In this document: piece after piece, positions 36,725 to 46,190 of the stretch | Position numbering within the stretch: the first letter of the stretch is position 1 | How the letters are laid out: each line of letters opens with the position of its first letter | Origin: an uncultured Elusimicrobiales bacterium | Lineage (GTDB): Bacteria > Elusimicrobiota > Elusimicrobia > Elusimicrobiales > Elusimicrobiaceae | DNA length: 64,000 nucleotides | Reading direction: 5' to 3' | Assembly: GCA_934667625.1 (NCBI GenBank) | Contig: CAKUMH010000005.1 | Span: 70,206-134,205 of the forward strand | Made by a program: the position numbers and the translations under genes | Notes under the pieces: model-generated | The model's input: only the letters and a program-made list of their open reading frames with translations | What the model was told of the DNA's origin: nothing | Databases searched by the model: none

Positions 36725-39343
36725 ATGCTCAATTTAATTAAAACCGCCAAAGAACCCATTTACATGAAGTTTATCCGCATCCTTTTGGCGGCCTGTTTTT
36801 TGGTGGTTCCGCTTGTCTTTTTTACCGATTTAACCGCCAATCCGTTTTTTGTGCAAAATGTACTTTTGTACGTACTGATTGCCTTCATTTACGCCACCTT
36901 GGCGATCAAGTTCTTGCGCTCCAAGGATATTGATTTCACCAAAACCTTTTTTGATTTGGCCTTCTTTGTCTATGTTATCACCTGTGTGGTGGGGTGGCTT
37001 TCCGCCGTTTCGTCCGCGCCGCAGGCGTTGCGCCAAACCATGTTTTACGGTTTGCTTAACTATGGCAGCCTGCTTTTTATCGTGGGCTTGGGTGCTTATG
37101 TGATGAGCAAAAACGTTGTCTTTTCCGGCACGATTGAAAGCAAAACCAACTATATTTTGCTCTTTTTGGCGTGGGGGGCGCTGTGGTATTTCCTGCCGCA
37201 TTTAAAGACGCACCTCTCCTCCACTAACCTGTTTGCACAAATGTTTGACTGGTACGCCCTCTTCCTGTGGATTTTAGGCGTATGGCTGGGTGTGCGCGTG
37301 CTTAGAAAGCTCACGCAGGAAAACATTTTAGTGCTGATTTTTGTGGCGGTTTTTTTGGCCTGCTGCTATGGCGTGCTGCAGGCGCTGGGGCTGGAGTTTT
37401 TGTGGCCGTTTGAAATCAACCAATTTGCCACCAAGGCCTTCTCCACCTTTGGCAACCCGAACTTTCTCTCCTCCGCGGTGGTGATGCTCCTGCCGGCGCT
37501 TTTGGTGTACTACATGCGCACGGACAGCAAAAAGGATTTCATCGTTTACGGTCTTTTGGTGCTGGTGTATATTTTGTTCCTGTGCTTTGGGCTGGCGCGT
37601 TCGTGCTGGATCGGTGCCGTGTGCGGGTTGATTATGATGTGGATGTTCGGTACCCTGCGTGCGCTTATTTGGCAGCGCAAGGGACGGGTGTTTTTGCTGG
37701 CGCTTTTAGCCGTGGGTGTTGGTTGGGGGTCCGTGTATGTGGACGCCAACAAAGGCGCTCCCAGCCCCGTGGCCAAACGCGCGGCGGAGCTTACGCAGGT
37801 CACGCCGGCTAACATTACGCTTAAAGTGGAGAAGGATAAAATTTTCCAATCGCTCCACCAGCGTCTTTTTATGTGGGATGTATCCAAAGAAATCTTTTTG
37901 GAACGCCCGGTGCTGGGCAGTGGGCTAGGCAATTTCCAAATGGCTTTTGAACAAAACCAGCCCAAAACGCTCCTGCGCTACCCCAATTTGCGCGAACTCA
38001 AAACCATTACCCACGCGCCGCATAACGAGCTGTTCTTCCAGCTGGCGCAGGGGGGGATTGTCGGTTTGGGGCTGTTTTTGTTTATGTTTATGGTGCTGTT
38101 TTTGGAAGTGCGGGACTTTGCCGCCCACAAAAAAGAGGGCGACAAAAAGCAGCTTCTCCAAGCGCTCTTTTGCGGTATTTTGGGCATGCTGGCGGATAAT
38201 ATGCTCAACATTTCGCTCCATGCCGTGGTGCCGGCCTTCATCTTTTGGTGGATGGTTGGGGCCGAGGTCAGCGGCGTAGGGAAGGAAGAGGGAAAAATCG
38301 CCATCACCGCCAACCCCGTCACCAAAACGGTGGCGTTGGTAGTGCTGGGGGCCAGCGCGGCTGTCCTGTTGTGGCAGGGGCTGTGGCTGGCGAGCGAACA
38401 CCGTTCGTTCTTGGGTCAAAAGGCGTTGGCCGCCAAGGATTACGTCTCTGCCGAAAAGAACCTTTCCGTCGCCCTTTCCTATTACCCGGCCAATACGGAG
38501 GCGGGTTTCCGCCTGGGCAATGTACTGCTTTCGCAGGGGAAATACCGCGAGTCCCTGTCCGCGTTTGAAAAAACTATTTCAGCCGCCTCGTATTACGAGG
38601 AGGTCTATTTCCACGCCGCCTTGGCCGCGTTGGGCACGCACGATACCAAAAAAGCCGTGCATTATTTAATGGATAATTTAAAATTGCACCCGTACCATTT
38701 GCAGGGATATTTAATGCTCGTGCAGCTCCTGCACGAGGACGTCATCTATGCGGACGAAACCGCGCTTTCCCTCATGGAACGCGGTCTTTCGCTCTTTCCG
38801 TACGAGACCTCGCTGTGGCGCACGGCAGGCGAAGTGTACCAAAAACTGGGCGACACGGAATATGCCAAAAACACGTATAAGCGCGGCCTATCCGTGGACA
38901 CGCTGGATGCGGAACTGCTCAAGCGTTTGGAAAAACTCTATCCCGCCCGCTCCGCCGACAGACCGGCCATTATTGCGCAAGCCAAGCAATTGCAGCGCTA
39001 TCAGGAAAAGGCCGACAAGTTTGACAAAATGTCTCCCTACTACCAGCACCGCCTGCGCGCGGAAGTGGAGCAGTATATTGCCGACTATCCCGAAGATACC
39101 AACGGCAAGATTCTGCTGGCGCGCATTTTGTCCCTGGCCGGGAACGACCTCAAGGCCAAAGAGGTGCTGGATGGCGTACTGAAGGACTACCCCGACGATC
39201 TGTGGGCCAATTTGGCGCTCTCCACCTTGTACTACAAGGCGGAGGATTTGGAAAACGCCCGCCGCTGTTTGCAGGATGCTCTTTTTTACTACCCGCAAAA
39301 CGCGTTGGCCACGGCTCGCCTGCAGGCGCTGGAGCGTGCCTAA
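36725..39343 (+). CDS. O-antigen ligase-like membrane protein with TPR tail, next to the pilus operon
   Basis: A protein of about 872 residues: roughly twelve transmembrane helices (to about residue 545), with the Wzy/WaaL family region visible (GNPNFLSSAVVMLLPALLV, then GSGLGNFQMAFEQNQPKTLL and THAPHNELFFQLAQGGIVGL), followed by a long TPR region (LSVALSYYPANTEAGFRLGN, YRESLSAFEKTISAASYYEE and more). This is the same plan as 16416-18680. The start at 36725 is preceded by GGGGG; a TTG-started frame is slightly longer. It stops 134 bases before the pilus operon, which has its own promoter. It may glycosylate pilins (PglL/TfpO-like), but this rests on location only. Confidence 0.8.
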   Translation: MLNLIKTAKEPIYMKFIRILLAACFLVVPLVFFTDLTANPFFVQNVLLYVLIAFIYATLAIKFLRSKDIDFTKTFFDLAFFVYVITCVVGWLSAVSSAPQALRQTMFYGLLNYGSLLFIVGLGAYVMSKNVVFSGTIESKTNYILLFLAWGALWYFLPHLKTHLSSTNLFAQMFDWYALFLWILGVWLGVRVLRKLTQENILVLIFVAVFLACCYGVLQALGLEFLWPFEINQFATKAFSTFGNPNFLSSAVVMLLPALLVYYMRTDSKKDFIVYGLLVLVYILFLCFGLARSCWIGAVCGLIMMWMFGTLRALIWQRKGRVFLLALLAVGVGWGSVYVDANKGAPSPVAKRAAELTQVTPANITLKVEKDKIFQSLHQRLFMWDVSKEIFLERPVLGSGLGNFQMAFEQNQPKTLLRYPNLRELKTITHAPHNELFFQLAQGGIVGLGLFLFMFMVLFLEVRDFAAHKKEGDKKQLLQALFCGILGMLADNMLNISLHAVVPAFIFWWMVGAEVSGVGKEEGKIAITANPVTKTVALVVLGASAAVLLWQGLWLASEHRSFLGQKALAAKDYVSAEKNLSVALSYYPANTEAGFRLGNVLLSQGKYRESLSAFEKTISAASYYEEVYFHAALAALGTHDTKKAVHYLMDNLKLHPYHLQGYLMLVQLLHEDVIYADETALSLMERGLSLFPYETSLWRTAGEVYQKLGDTEYAKNTYKRGLSVDTLDAELLKRLEKLYPARSADRPAIIAQAKQLQRYQEKADKFDKMSPYYQHRLRAEVEQYIADYPEDTNGKILLARILSLAGNDLKAKEVLDGVLKDYPDDLWANLALSTLYYKAEDLENARRCLQDALFYYPQNALATARLQALERA

Positions 39344-39388
39344 AAAAACAAAAAAATAAGGAACCCGTAAAAAAGTAAAAAAAGTTGC

Positions 39389-39416
39389 TTTACAAACCGT
39401 GCGAAATTGCTATAAT
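39389..39416 (+). promoter_or_regulatory. Promoter of the type IV pilus operon
   Basis: TTTACA (39389-39394), 16-bp spacer, TATAAT (39411-39416), 60 bases before the first gene. Confidence 0.7.
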
Positions 39417-39476
39417 TCTAGTATCTGTGTGTTGCAGGGTATAAGACGATATCATCGCAAGGGACAGGATTACCGA

Positions 39477-41393
39477 ATGATAAAAATGAATAAATTCTGG
39501 AGTTATTTGGTTGTATCTCTTTTCTGCTTATCTCTCACGAGCGGCAGTGTTGTGTTTGCGGCCAATCCGGCGAAACAATTGGCCAAAGGCATCTCTCTTT
39601 ATGAACAAAATAAAGACAGCGAAGCCATGGACTATTTCATTGATGTAATGGTCTCCGGCAACAAAGAACAAGTGGCCGAGGCCAACAAATATGTGGGTTT
39701 GATTCACGACCGTATCGGCGGTATCCAAACGCCGGTGGAGGTGAATGTCAATTTTAAAGAAGGCGAAGTGAAATCCTTAAACGACACGACGAGCGAAGCC
39801 GTCCGTGCCGCGCAGGAAGAAGCCGAAGCCGCCGCCCAAGAGGCTGCCGCTAAGGCCCAAGCCGCTAAAGAAGAGGCCGCTGCCAAAGCCGCCGCGCAGG
39901 CAGATGATGCGCTTGCCGAGGTAGAGGCGCAGCAACAGGCCCTGAACGACCGGATTATGGCAGAACGCCGTGCCGCACAAGAAAAAGCCGCGCAAATGCG
40001 CGAAGATGCCGCCCAAAAAGCGGCTGCCTTAAACGAGGCCGCGGCGCAAGCGGCGGTTACGGGTGCCACCGTTCCGGCGGCGCAAACGGAGGGTGATGTC
40101 GTCGTCATTTCGGACGAGTCCGAACCGGAAACGAAAACGGAACCGGCCCCGGCGGTCGTACAGACCCCCGTCGTCCAAGAAGAACCGCGCCGGGAAAGCG
40201 TGCTCAGCACCACGTCTGAACCGGCCACCTCCACCTTTGCCGATCTGACCTCTCCCGAGGCCGTGCGTGCGCGTGAAATTTACACCGAGCAGAAATTGGA
40301 CTCCATGACTTCCGCCGCCGTGGAAAAAATCACTGCCGCCAAAGGCGTGCATTTGTATTTCCGCGACAATTTGCCCGACGCGTTGGACATAGATGCGGAC
40401 GTTTTGTTTGACGGAGGAAAATTCCGCCCCGAGGCCTTGCCGCTCTTAAACAGCATTTACGAACTATTGGCGCTTACGCAGGGCGCCTCTTACACCATTT
40501 TGCCGCCCGGCTCGTATACGGACGACGTTACGCTCTCCGGCATCCGCCAGGCCATGGCGTTCAATTCTTATTTTATCAACCGCGGTATTTCGCAAGGCAA
40601 ACTGCACTACAATTTGGGTCTCGTGGACCAGGAGCCGCCCGCCCGTTTTGCCAACTTAAACGGTTTGGCGGTCGTGTTTGATTTTAAAGGCCAACTGCCC
40701 ACCCGTATGGAAAAGAATGACGGCAACGAAAAAGCCCCGCTACTGAGCATGGCGATTGTGCCCCAGTGCCATGCCATTGACCGCGCGTTGGGCGAAGCCT
40801 ACGCCATTGATTTTTCTGTGCTGGAAACGGTAAACCCCATTGATAACTGGGTGCTCCAGGTGGTGCAGCACGGCCGCGACGGTAACTTCTATGTCGTGCG
40901 CCAGCTGGAAGGTTTTACCCCGGTGTACCACCAAATTTTATGGAACGGCCGCAAAGGAATCATCGGGCCGGAACTGCCGTGCGGCAAGTATACGCTCGTG
41001 CTTACGGCTACGGACTTAAAGGGCCAAAAGCAAACGCTGCGCCGCCGCGTAATCGTTAAATGCTCCGAGCAAAAAACGTCCGCTTGCACCACGGGTACCT
41101 GCGGTGCCAAAACCGCGGCGTCTAGCGACAACCTGTGCCCCAAATGCAACTACAAAACGGCGCGCCTGTGGGTTAAACCCGGCCGCACCATGGGGGCCGC
41201 TGCCGTAACCAACGAAACACAGCCTGCGGCGGTGCCCGAACAGCCCGCGCAGCCCGCGGAAACCCAAACGCCGGATGCTATGGCCTCCGATCCGTTAGGT
41301 ACGGATTTGCCGTCCGCCGCGGACTCATCCGCCCCGGCGGATTTACCCGTCAATAACCCGTACGATATGCCCTATGAGCAGTACGGAAATTAA
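39477..41393 (+). CDS. Secreted OmpA-like protein heading the pilus operon
   Basis: A protein of about 638 residues. Signal peptide (residues 1-29, ending VVFAA), a short TPR-like segment (KQLAKGISLYEQNKDSEAMD), then a long Ala/Glu/Gln coiled coil (about 100-205). Around 300-400 lies an OmpA-like peptidoglycan-binding domain (VLFDGGKFRPEALPLLNSIY, then LSGIRQAMAFNSYFINRGIS), followed by a FlgD-like Ig fold (about 440-540) and a Cys-rich patch (TGTCGAK, CPKCNYK). The C-terminus is Pro/Ala-rich. It sits 12 bases before pilM, so it probably anchors or stabilises the pilus secretin, as FimV or TsaP do elsewhere. This role is inferred. Confidence 0.7.
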   Translation: MIKMNKFWSYLVVSLFCLSLTSGSVVFAANPAKQLAKGISLYEQNKDSEAMDYFIDVMVSGNKEQVAEANKYVGLIHDRIGGIQTPVEVNVNFKEGEVKSLNDTTSEAVRAAQEEAEAAAQEAAAKAQAAKEEAAAKAAAQADDALAEVEAQQQALNDRIMAERRAAQEKAAQMREDAAQKAAALNEAAAQAAVTGATVPAAQTEGDVVVISDESEPETKTEPAPAVVQTPVVQEEPRRESVLSTTSEPATSTFADLTSPEAVRAREIYTEQKLDSMTSAAVEKITAAKGVHLYFRDNLPDALDIDADVLFDGGKFRPEALPLLNSIYELLALTQGASYTILPPGSYTDDVTLSGIRQAMAFNSYFINRGISQGKLHYNLGLVDQEPPARFANLNGLAVVFDFKGQLPTRMEKNDGNEKAPLLSMAIVPQCHAIDRALGEAYAIDFSVLETVNPIDNWVLQVVQHGRDGNFYVVRQLEGFTPVYHQILWNGRKGIIGPELPCGKYTLVLTATDLKGQKQTLRRRVIVKCSEQKTSACTTGTCGAKTAASSDNLCPKCNYKTARLWVKPGRTMGAAAVTNETQPAAVPEQPAQPAETQTPDAMASDPLGTDLPSAADSSAPADLPVNNPYDMPYEQYGN

Positions 41394-41405
41394 TCAGGGG
41401 AATTT

Positions 41406-43007
41406 ATGAGTTTTTCGGAATCTTTGATTGGTAAAAATATGAATGCGCACCCGGATTGTCTGGGCCTTTACATTGGCCTGGACGAAATCTATGTGGCGCA
41501 AAGCGCTAAGAAGGACAGCGGCACCGTGCTGGAGTCGCTGGTTCGCGTGCCGATCTCGGATGTGGACCGCACTCTGCTCAAACCGCTGGATTTAAACGAA
41601 ACCTTCTTCTCGGTCAATAATTGGCTGGACTCCTTAGGCAAGGTCACCTCCAAAAAGAAATGGAAGACCAACAAGGTGGTCGTCAGCCTGGCCCCGGCGT
41701 TTTGTTTGCTGCGCCACTTTGTCATCCCGGCCGCGATTGAGCGCAAAATGTGGAAGAGCTCCATTCCGCTCCAGGCGCGCAAATACATTCATTTCCCGTT
41801 TGAAAAGGCCGAATACGCCTACCACGTGTACGAATTTGAAACCGCCGCCACCAAGCAAAAACGCTTGGGCGTGGTATTCGCCATGACCACCAAACTCATT
41901 ATTGAGCGCCTGCAAAAGGGTCTCAAATCGGTGGGGTTGGAATTGGTATCTGTGGAGCCGTCCAGCCTGTCCTTGGGGCGCGCCTTTAGCGACAGCGACA
42001 AAGAAGCCGTCGGTTCGGGCGGGCGCATTTATTCCTTCTTCGGTCACGATATGGCCAGCTTCGTTTTTCTCAATGAAAACGCACCGGTGCTCTTGCGCGA
42101 GGTGGAAATTTCCGGCTCGCTCCCGGCCGAACGCAGACGTTTTGAAATCACCAATTGCACGGAGTTCATCGCCAAGCAGTTGGAAAAGGACCCGTTTGAA
42201 GAGGCCGTCATCGTCGGCCAGGATACCGACCCGTGGATCCCCGCCCTGGAGGCAGATTCCAAAAAGCCGGTGCGCAAGTGGAACTTGAGCGAGGTGTACG
42301 GTATTGAAACCAAATCGGCCGGCGAAATTGCAGCCATTGGCGCCAGCATCAAGTTTTACAACGAGAAAACCCCGGATGTGGATTTTACCAAAGGCAACCG
42401 CTTAAGCGCTTACGAGTTTAACGCCAGCCTCACGGCGTGGAAGGTGGCCGCGGTGCTGATGGTGCTTATTTTGCTGCTTATCGGCAAAGGGTGGATGGGG
42501 GTAAAATCTACCGAGAGCGAGCTCAAAAAAGCCCGCGCGGCCAACCGCCAAACCATTCAGGATTTTGAAGGCCTCACCGCCAGCCAAATCCAAAGCAATT
42601 TGAGCAAAATGAAGAGCCAAAACAGCAATTTGGATTCCATGCTCAAATACAATCACCTCATCACGCCCGTACTTATGGACGTGGTGGACACGATTCCGCC
42701 CGAGATTTGGATCACCAAAATTTCTTACACGGACCAGTTCCCCGGCAAGGGGGGCGATGCCCGCCAGCTGACGATTGAAGGGTTTATCAAAAGCGGCAAA
42801 GACGGCCGTGCGGACTTAGCCCTGGGCAACAAGTTTAAAGATTCCCTCGTGCAAAAGCCCAATCTAAAACCCTTCTGCGGCACCACGGGCAACATTACCT
42901 ATGCCAACGTCGCCGGTACGGGCACGGGCGGTTCGTCGTCCAACCGTTCTGCCGCCGGGAAGGAAACGAGCTATGTGTTCACCTGCGGCAAAGGAGGTAC
43001 GCGCTAA
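41406..43007 (+). CDS. pilM: PilM-PilN fusion protein of the pilus inner-membrane platform
   Basis: A 533-residue protein joining two parts that are usually separate. Residues 1-335 are an actin-like PilM domain (LGLYIGLDEIYVAQSAKK at the start, VVVSLAPAFCLLRHFVIP, SVEPSSLSLGRAFSD, then GEIAAIGASIKFYN). A transmembrane helix follows at about 348-364 (VAAVLMVLILLLIGKGW), then a coiled coil and a PilN-like periplasmic domain (MDVVDTIPPEIWITKISYTD). This architecture resembles GspL of type II secretion. It ends on TAATG shared with the PilO start. It would link the PilB ATPase to PilO/PilP. Confidence 0.85.
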   Translation: MSFSESLIGKNMNAHPDCLGLYIGLDEIYVAQSAKKDSGTVLESLVRVPISDVDRTLLKPLDLNETFFSVNNWLDSLGKVTSKKKWKTNKVVVSLAPAFCLLRHFVIPAAIERKMWKSSIPLQARKYIHFPFEKAEYAYHVYEFETAATKQKRLGVVFAMTTKLIIERLQKGLKSVGLELVSVEPSSLSLGRAFSDSDKEAVGSGGRIYSFFGHDMASFVFLNENAPVLLREVEISGSLPAERRRFEITNCTEFIAKQLEKDPFEEAVIVGQDTDPWIPALEADSKKPVRKWNLSEVYGIETKSAGEIAAIGASIKFYNEKTPDVDFTKGNRLSAYEFNASLTAWKVAAVLMVLILLLIGKGWMGVKSTESELKKARAANRQTIQDFEGLTASQIQSNLSKMKSQNSNLDSMLKYNHLITPVLMDVVDTIPPEIWITKISYTDQFPGKGGDARQLTIEGFIKSGKDGRADLALGNKFKDSLVQKPNLKPFCGTTGNITYANVAGTGTGGSSSNRSAAGKETSYVFTCGKGGTR

Positions 43008-43705
43008 TGCCTGCCAACTTTAATTTAAAAAATAACAAAATCGTGGAAAACCTCAAAAAAGGTTTCCAGGATATGCAGACCGTCGCGCAGGAAGGCAATT
43101 TCAAATTATTTGCCAAACAGATTGTGGCGGTGGTATTGGTGTTTTTCCTGTTCCGTTATTTAAGCGGAAAATTCACCCAGCAGGAAAATAATTTCCGCGG
43201 CCAAATGGAAGCTATCCGCGTCCAGCAAACCAGCGAGCGCGAATACCAGGCCAATAAGGAAAAGCTCATTTCGCTGGAGCCGCGCTTCCCCAACATTGCC
43301 GAGAAAAACGAATGGTTGCTGAGCCAAATTTTGGGCATTTTTAAAGCGGCCGATTTAACCCCGCAAATGGAAGGCGGCCAGACGGAAGACGCCTCCAACG
43401 CCACCTTTGTGGCTGCGTCGTTAAGGGCGGGGAGCGAAATGGGTTGGCCCAAATTTACGGAGTTTTTAGCCGGGATTGAAAGTTACGACGATTACGTAAA
43501 AGTGTCTGAATTTTCGCTGGAAAAAAACACCGATCCAAACCAATTGGGCAACAACAAAGTTTCCCTGCGCTTTAACACTGTTTTCCCCAAGGAAAAAATT
43601 GCCAAATCGCTCTTTAAGGATTATGATAAAATTGTAAAGGCGCAGCAAGAGGCCCAAAAAAAGGCCCAAACGGCCAATAACACGGCCAAAGGGGGGGCTA
43701 AATGA
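43007..43705 (+). CDS. pilO: PilO-like pilus assembly protein
   Basis: A 232-residue bitopic membrane protein: short cytoplasmic N-terminus, one helix at about 43-60 (QIVAVVLVFFLFRYL), a coiled coil (QMEAIRVQQTSEREYQANKE) and a periplasmic ferredoxin-like domain (KFTEFLAGIESYDDYVKVSE). This is the PilO layout, and gene order PilMN-O-P-Q supports it. It shares TAATG with the upstream gene and overlaps the next by four bases. The C-terminus is Gln/Lys/Ala-rich (QQEAQKKAQTAN). Confidence 0.8.
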   Translation: MPANFNLKNNKIVENLKKGFQDMQTVAQEGNFKLFAKQIVAVVLVFFLFRYLSGKFTQQENNFRGQMEAIRVQQTSEREYQANKEKLISLEPRFPNIAEKNEWLLSQILGIFKAADLTPQMEGGQTEDASNATFVAASLRAGSEMGWPKFTEFLAGIESYDDYVKVSEFSLEKNTDPNQLGNNKVSLRFNTVFPKEKIAKSLFKDYDKIVKAQQEAQKKAQTANNTAKGGAK

Positions 43706-44517
43706 TGAAGAAAACCATTTGCACCGTAGCCCTGCTGGGGCTTTCTCTTTCGTTGGCGCACGCCCAGCAGGTGGCGCCGCAGACGCCCGCCTTGGAGCTC
43801 AACCAAGAGCCCGCCGCGGCCGCTAAACCGGTTCCGGCCGAAAAGGCTGCACCTGCGCCTAAGGCGCCTGCCAAAAAGCGCACCGTCCGCAACAGAAGAC
43901 GCACCAAAGCGGCGGCTCCGGCTACGAATTTGGAAGGAAAAACCGCTCCCGGCGTAAAGGAAACGCTGGCCGCACAGGCGGACGTATCGGTGGAAGCCGT
44001 TGCCGCGCCCGTGCCGCAGGCTGTCCCGGCGGCGGAAACTCCGGCTCAGGTGGATGCAACCCAGTTTGAGGTCAAGCGCGAGGAAGTGGCCGCTCCCCAA
44101 ACGGAGCCTGCCCCCAAAACCAAAAAGACCCAGCGCGTGGTGTACAACCCAAAGAACCACCGCGACCCGACCTTGTCCCCGGACGATTTTTTGCTCTTGC
44201 AGTACCGCGAACAGCAGCGTTTAGCCGCCATTGAGGCGGAACGCCAGCGCCAATTGGCCGAGGAACGCCGCAAACGCGAGGAAGCCGAACGCTTAAGACA
44301 GCTGGAGCTGGCCCGCATCAAAGACCCTACCCGCGAGGTCCGCAACAAAATCCATGTGGGCGGTATCATTGGGCAAGAGGTGTTTATCGGCAGCCGTATT
44401 TACACCGTCGGAAAAAGCATTTACGGCGCGCGCATCGTAGAAGTACGCCCGGACGAAGTGGTCTTTTCCTACAAGGGTCACAAATTTGTACGTAAAGTGC
44501 AGTTACCAAAAAATTAA
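43702..44517 (+). CDS. pilP: PilP-like periplasmic pilus protein
   Basis: A 271-residue secreted protein. The signal peptide (MMKKTICTVALLGLSLSLAHA) has no lipobox, unlike classical PilP lipoproteins. A long Ala/Pro/Lys-rich stretch (to about 150) is followed by a helical charged segment (RQRQLAEERRKREEAERL) and a small C-terminal beta domain (GGIIGQEVFIGSRIYTVGKS, then VRPDEVVFSYKGHKF), which fits the PilP/GspC homology region that binds the secretin. Encoded between PilO and PilQ. The family assignment rests on position and this C-terminal domain. Confidence 0.7.
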   Translation: MMKKTICTVALLGLSLSLAHAQQVAPQTPALELNQEPAAAAKPVPAEKAAPAPKAPAKKRTVRNRRRTKAAAPATNLEGKTAPGVKETLAAQADVSVEAVAAPVPQAVPAAETPAQVDATQFEVKREEVAAPQTEPAPKTKKTQRVVYNPKNHRDPTLSPDDFLLLQYREQQRLAAIEAERQRQLAEERRKREEAERLRQLELARIKDPTREVRNKIHVGGIIGQEVFIGSRIYTVGKSIYGARIVEVRPDEVVFSYKGHKFVRKVQLPKN

Positions 44518-44543
44518 TTTAGAAAAAAATTATAGGAGGACAG

Positions 44544-46103
44544 ATGACAAATCGTTTAGCAGTAACGTTGGCGTGTGTTGCCGCCTTGGGAATGGGGGGC
44601 CCTGCTTTTGCCCAACAAACGCAAACCCTTCCCAGCGACAACACGGTTGCCATGACGGAAGATACGACGGTAAAGCTGTCGGGTGAATCCGAACTCTACA
44701 AGGATGCGGAGGCTCCTTCGCCGTTGGATCGCAAAGTGTCCATCCGCGTTTCCAATGTACCGATATCGGCGTTCCTTAACAGCATTACCACGCAGGCCAA
44801 GATCAACTTTATTATGAGCGAAGAATTCGCCAATAAAAAAGTGACCGCCTCTTTAACCCGGGTTTCGGTGCGGGAAGCGTTGGATACGCTGCTGCGCGTG
44901 CACGGGCTGGCCTACCAGCGCATCGGCAAGAGCGACAGCTACGTCGTTACCAAACGCTCCAACGACGCTCCGGATACGATTACTAAAATTTACACGTTAA
45001 GCTACATTTCCCTGCAGGGCATCGGCTCTGCGCAAAGCGAGCTTAACAGCATTATGCCGCAGGATGTTTCCTCTTCCAGCTCTTCCTCCTCTTCCGGTAC
45101 GGATATGAGCGTGGGCGGTGCTTCCGGCGGCAGCTCTTACAGCGGTGGTGCGGAAATCACGGCCATCATCAAGAGCATGCTCTCCCCGGTGGGCAAAATC
45201 GCGGTAGACCCGCGCACCAACAAGCTCATCATCACCGATGTGGCCGAAGTGTTCCCGCAGGTGGAAAACATCTTGGCCGAGCTGGATATTAAACCCCCGC
45301 AGATTTTGATTGAAGCGCAAATTGTAGAAGTCAGCAAAACCAGCGGTTTAAGCTTGGGCTTTGAATACGGCGGTGACGGCGGCATTATGGCCACCATGAC
45401 CGGCCCCAAACGCAAAGTGGATTTGGAATACATGAAAGGCCAGGGCGTTAAGGGATGGAACTACATCTTCCCCAGCAAGGATCAGCTTAACGACGGTTCT
45501 TCGTCCGGCTCTGGTTCCGGTTCCGGCTCTTCTTCCAGCGATTCCGGCGAGGATGAAGGCGGCTTGTTGGATTTCTCTGCCTTTAACATTGTGCTTAAAA
45601 GCTTGCTGACCCGCGGTGAGGCCAAATACTTGGGTAAACCGAAAGTGGTTACTTTAAACAACAAAACGGCCACTATCACCACCTCTACGGACGCCACCGT
45701 CGGCCGGACGATGAGCCAATCCGGCAGCGGCTCCGGGGAAGGCATGACCACCACGTCCGCGGAGAGAAAGCGCGTCGGTCTTACCTTGCAGGTTACCCCG
45801 CAGGTAAACCGCGAAGGGTATGTAACGCTCTATGTGCAGCCCTCGTATTCTGACTTGGTGAGCTCCGGTTTTGACTTTTCCAAGGACACCACCACCCGCG
45901 CGGCCTCTACGCTGGTCCGCGTGAAAAACGGCCAAACGGTGGTTATCGGCGGGTTGTTAACCTCCCGCGAAACCGACCAAACCCGCAAGGTACCGCTCTT
46001 GGGAGATATCCCGCTTTTGGGCTGGCTGTTTACCAGCAAGACCAAATCCAAGAGCACGACGGACTTGGTCATCTTCATCACGCCGACTATCTTGGCGGAA
46101 TAA
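44544..46103 (+). CDS. pilQ: Secretin PilQ, outer-membrane pore of the pilus
   Basis: A 519-residue secretin, shorter than many PilQ because it lacks AMIN domains. Signal peptide to about residue 24; an STN-type domain (ISAFLNSITTQAKINFIMSE); a secretin N-domain (ITAIIKSMLSPVGKIAVDPR, then NKLIITDVAEVFPQVENILA); then the secretin core (PQILIEAQIVEVSKTSGLSL, VRVKNGQTVVIGGLLTSRE, PLLGDIPLLGWLFTSK, TDLVIFITPTIL). Two Ser/Gly-rich inserts (about 174-200 and 320-335) are notable. A TAGGAGGA site precedes the ATG. A hairpin at 46121-46146 lies before pilB. Confidence 0.95.
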   Translation: MTNRLAVTLACVAALGMGGPAFAQQTQTLPSDNTVAMTEDTTVKLSGESELYKDAEAPSPLDRKVSIRVSNVPISAFLNSITTQAKINFIMSEEFANKKVTASLTRVSVREALDTLLRVHGLAYQRIGKSDSYVVTKRSNDAPDTITKIYTLSYISLQGIGSAQSELNSIMPQDVSSSSSSSSSGTDMSVGGASGGSSYSGGAEITAIIKSMLSPVGKIAVDPRTNKLIITDVAEVFPQVENILAELDIKPPQILIEAQIVEVSKTSGLSLGFEYGGDGGIMATMTGPKRKVDLEYMKGQGVKGWNYIFPSKDQLNDGSSSGSGSGSGSSSSDSGEDEGGLLDFSAFNIVLKSLLTRGEAKYLGKPKVVTLNNKTATITTSTDATVGRTMSQSGSGSGEGMTTTSAERKRVGLTLQVTPQVNREGYVTLYVQPSYSDLVSSGFDFSKDTTTRAASTLVRVKNGQTVVIGGLLTSRETDQTRKVPLLGDIPLLGWLFTSKTKSKSTTDLVIFITPTILAE

Positions 46104-46120
46104 CACAGCAGCATTTTTAT

Positions 46121-46146
46121 CCTGCCCCCGGCCAAACGGGGGCAGG
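46121..46146 (+). other. Intergenic hairpin between pilQ and pilB
   Basis: CCTGCCCCC and GGGGGCAGG, 9-bp GC-rich arms with an 8-nt loop and no T-run. It may protect the mRNA 3' end or reduce read-through rather than terminate fully. Confidence 0.6.
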
Positions 46147-46190
46147 AGTGAATTAGACAAACAGGGTTTATTTGTACAGAGGATTAGGAA

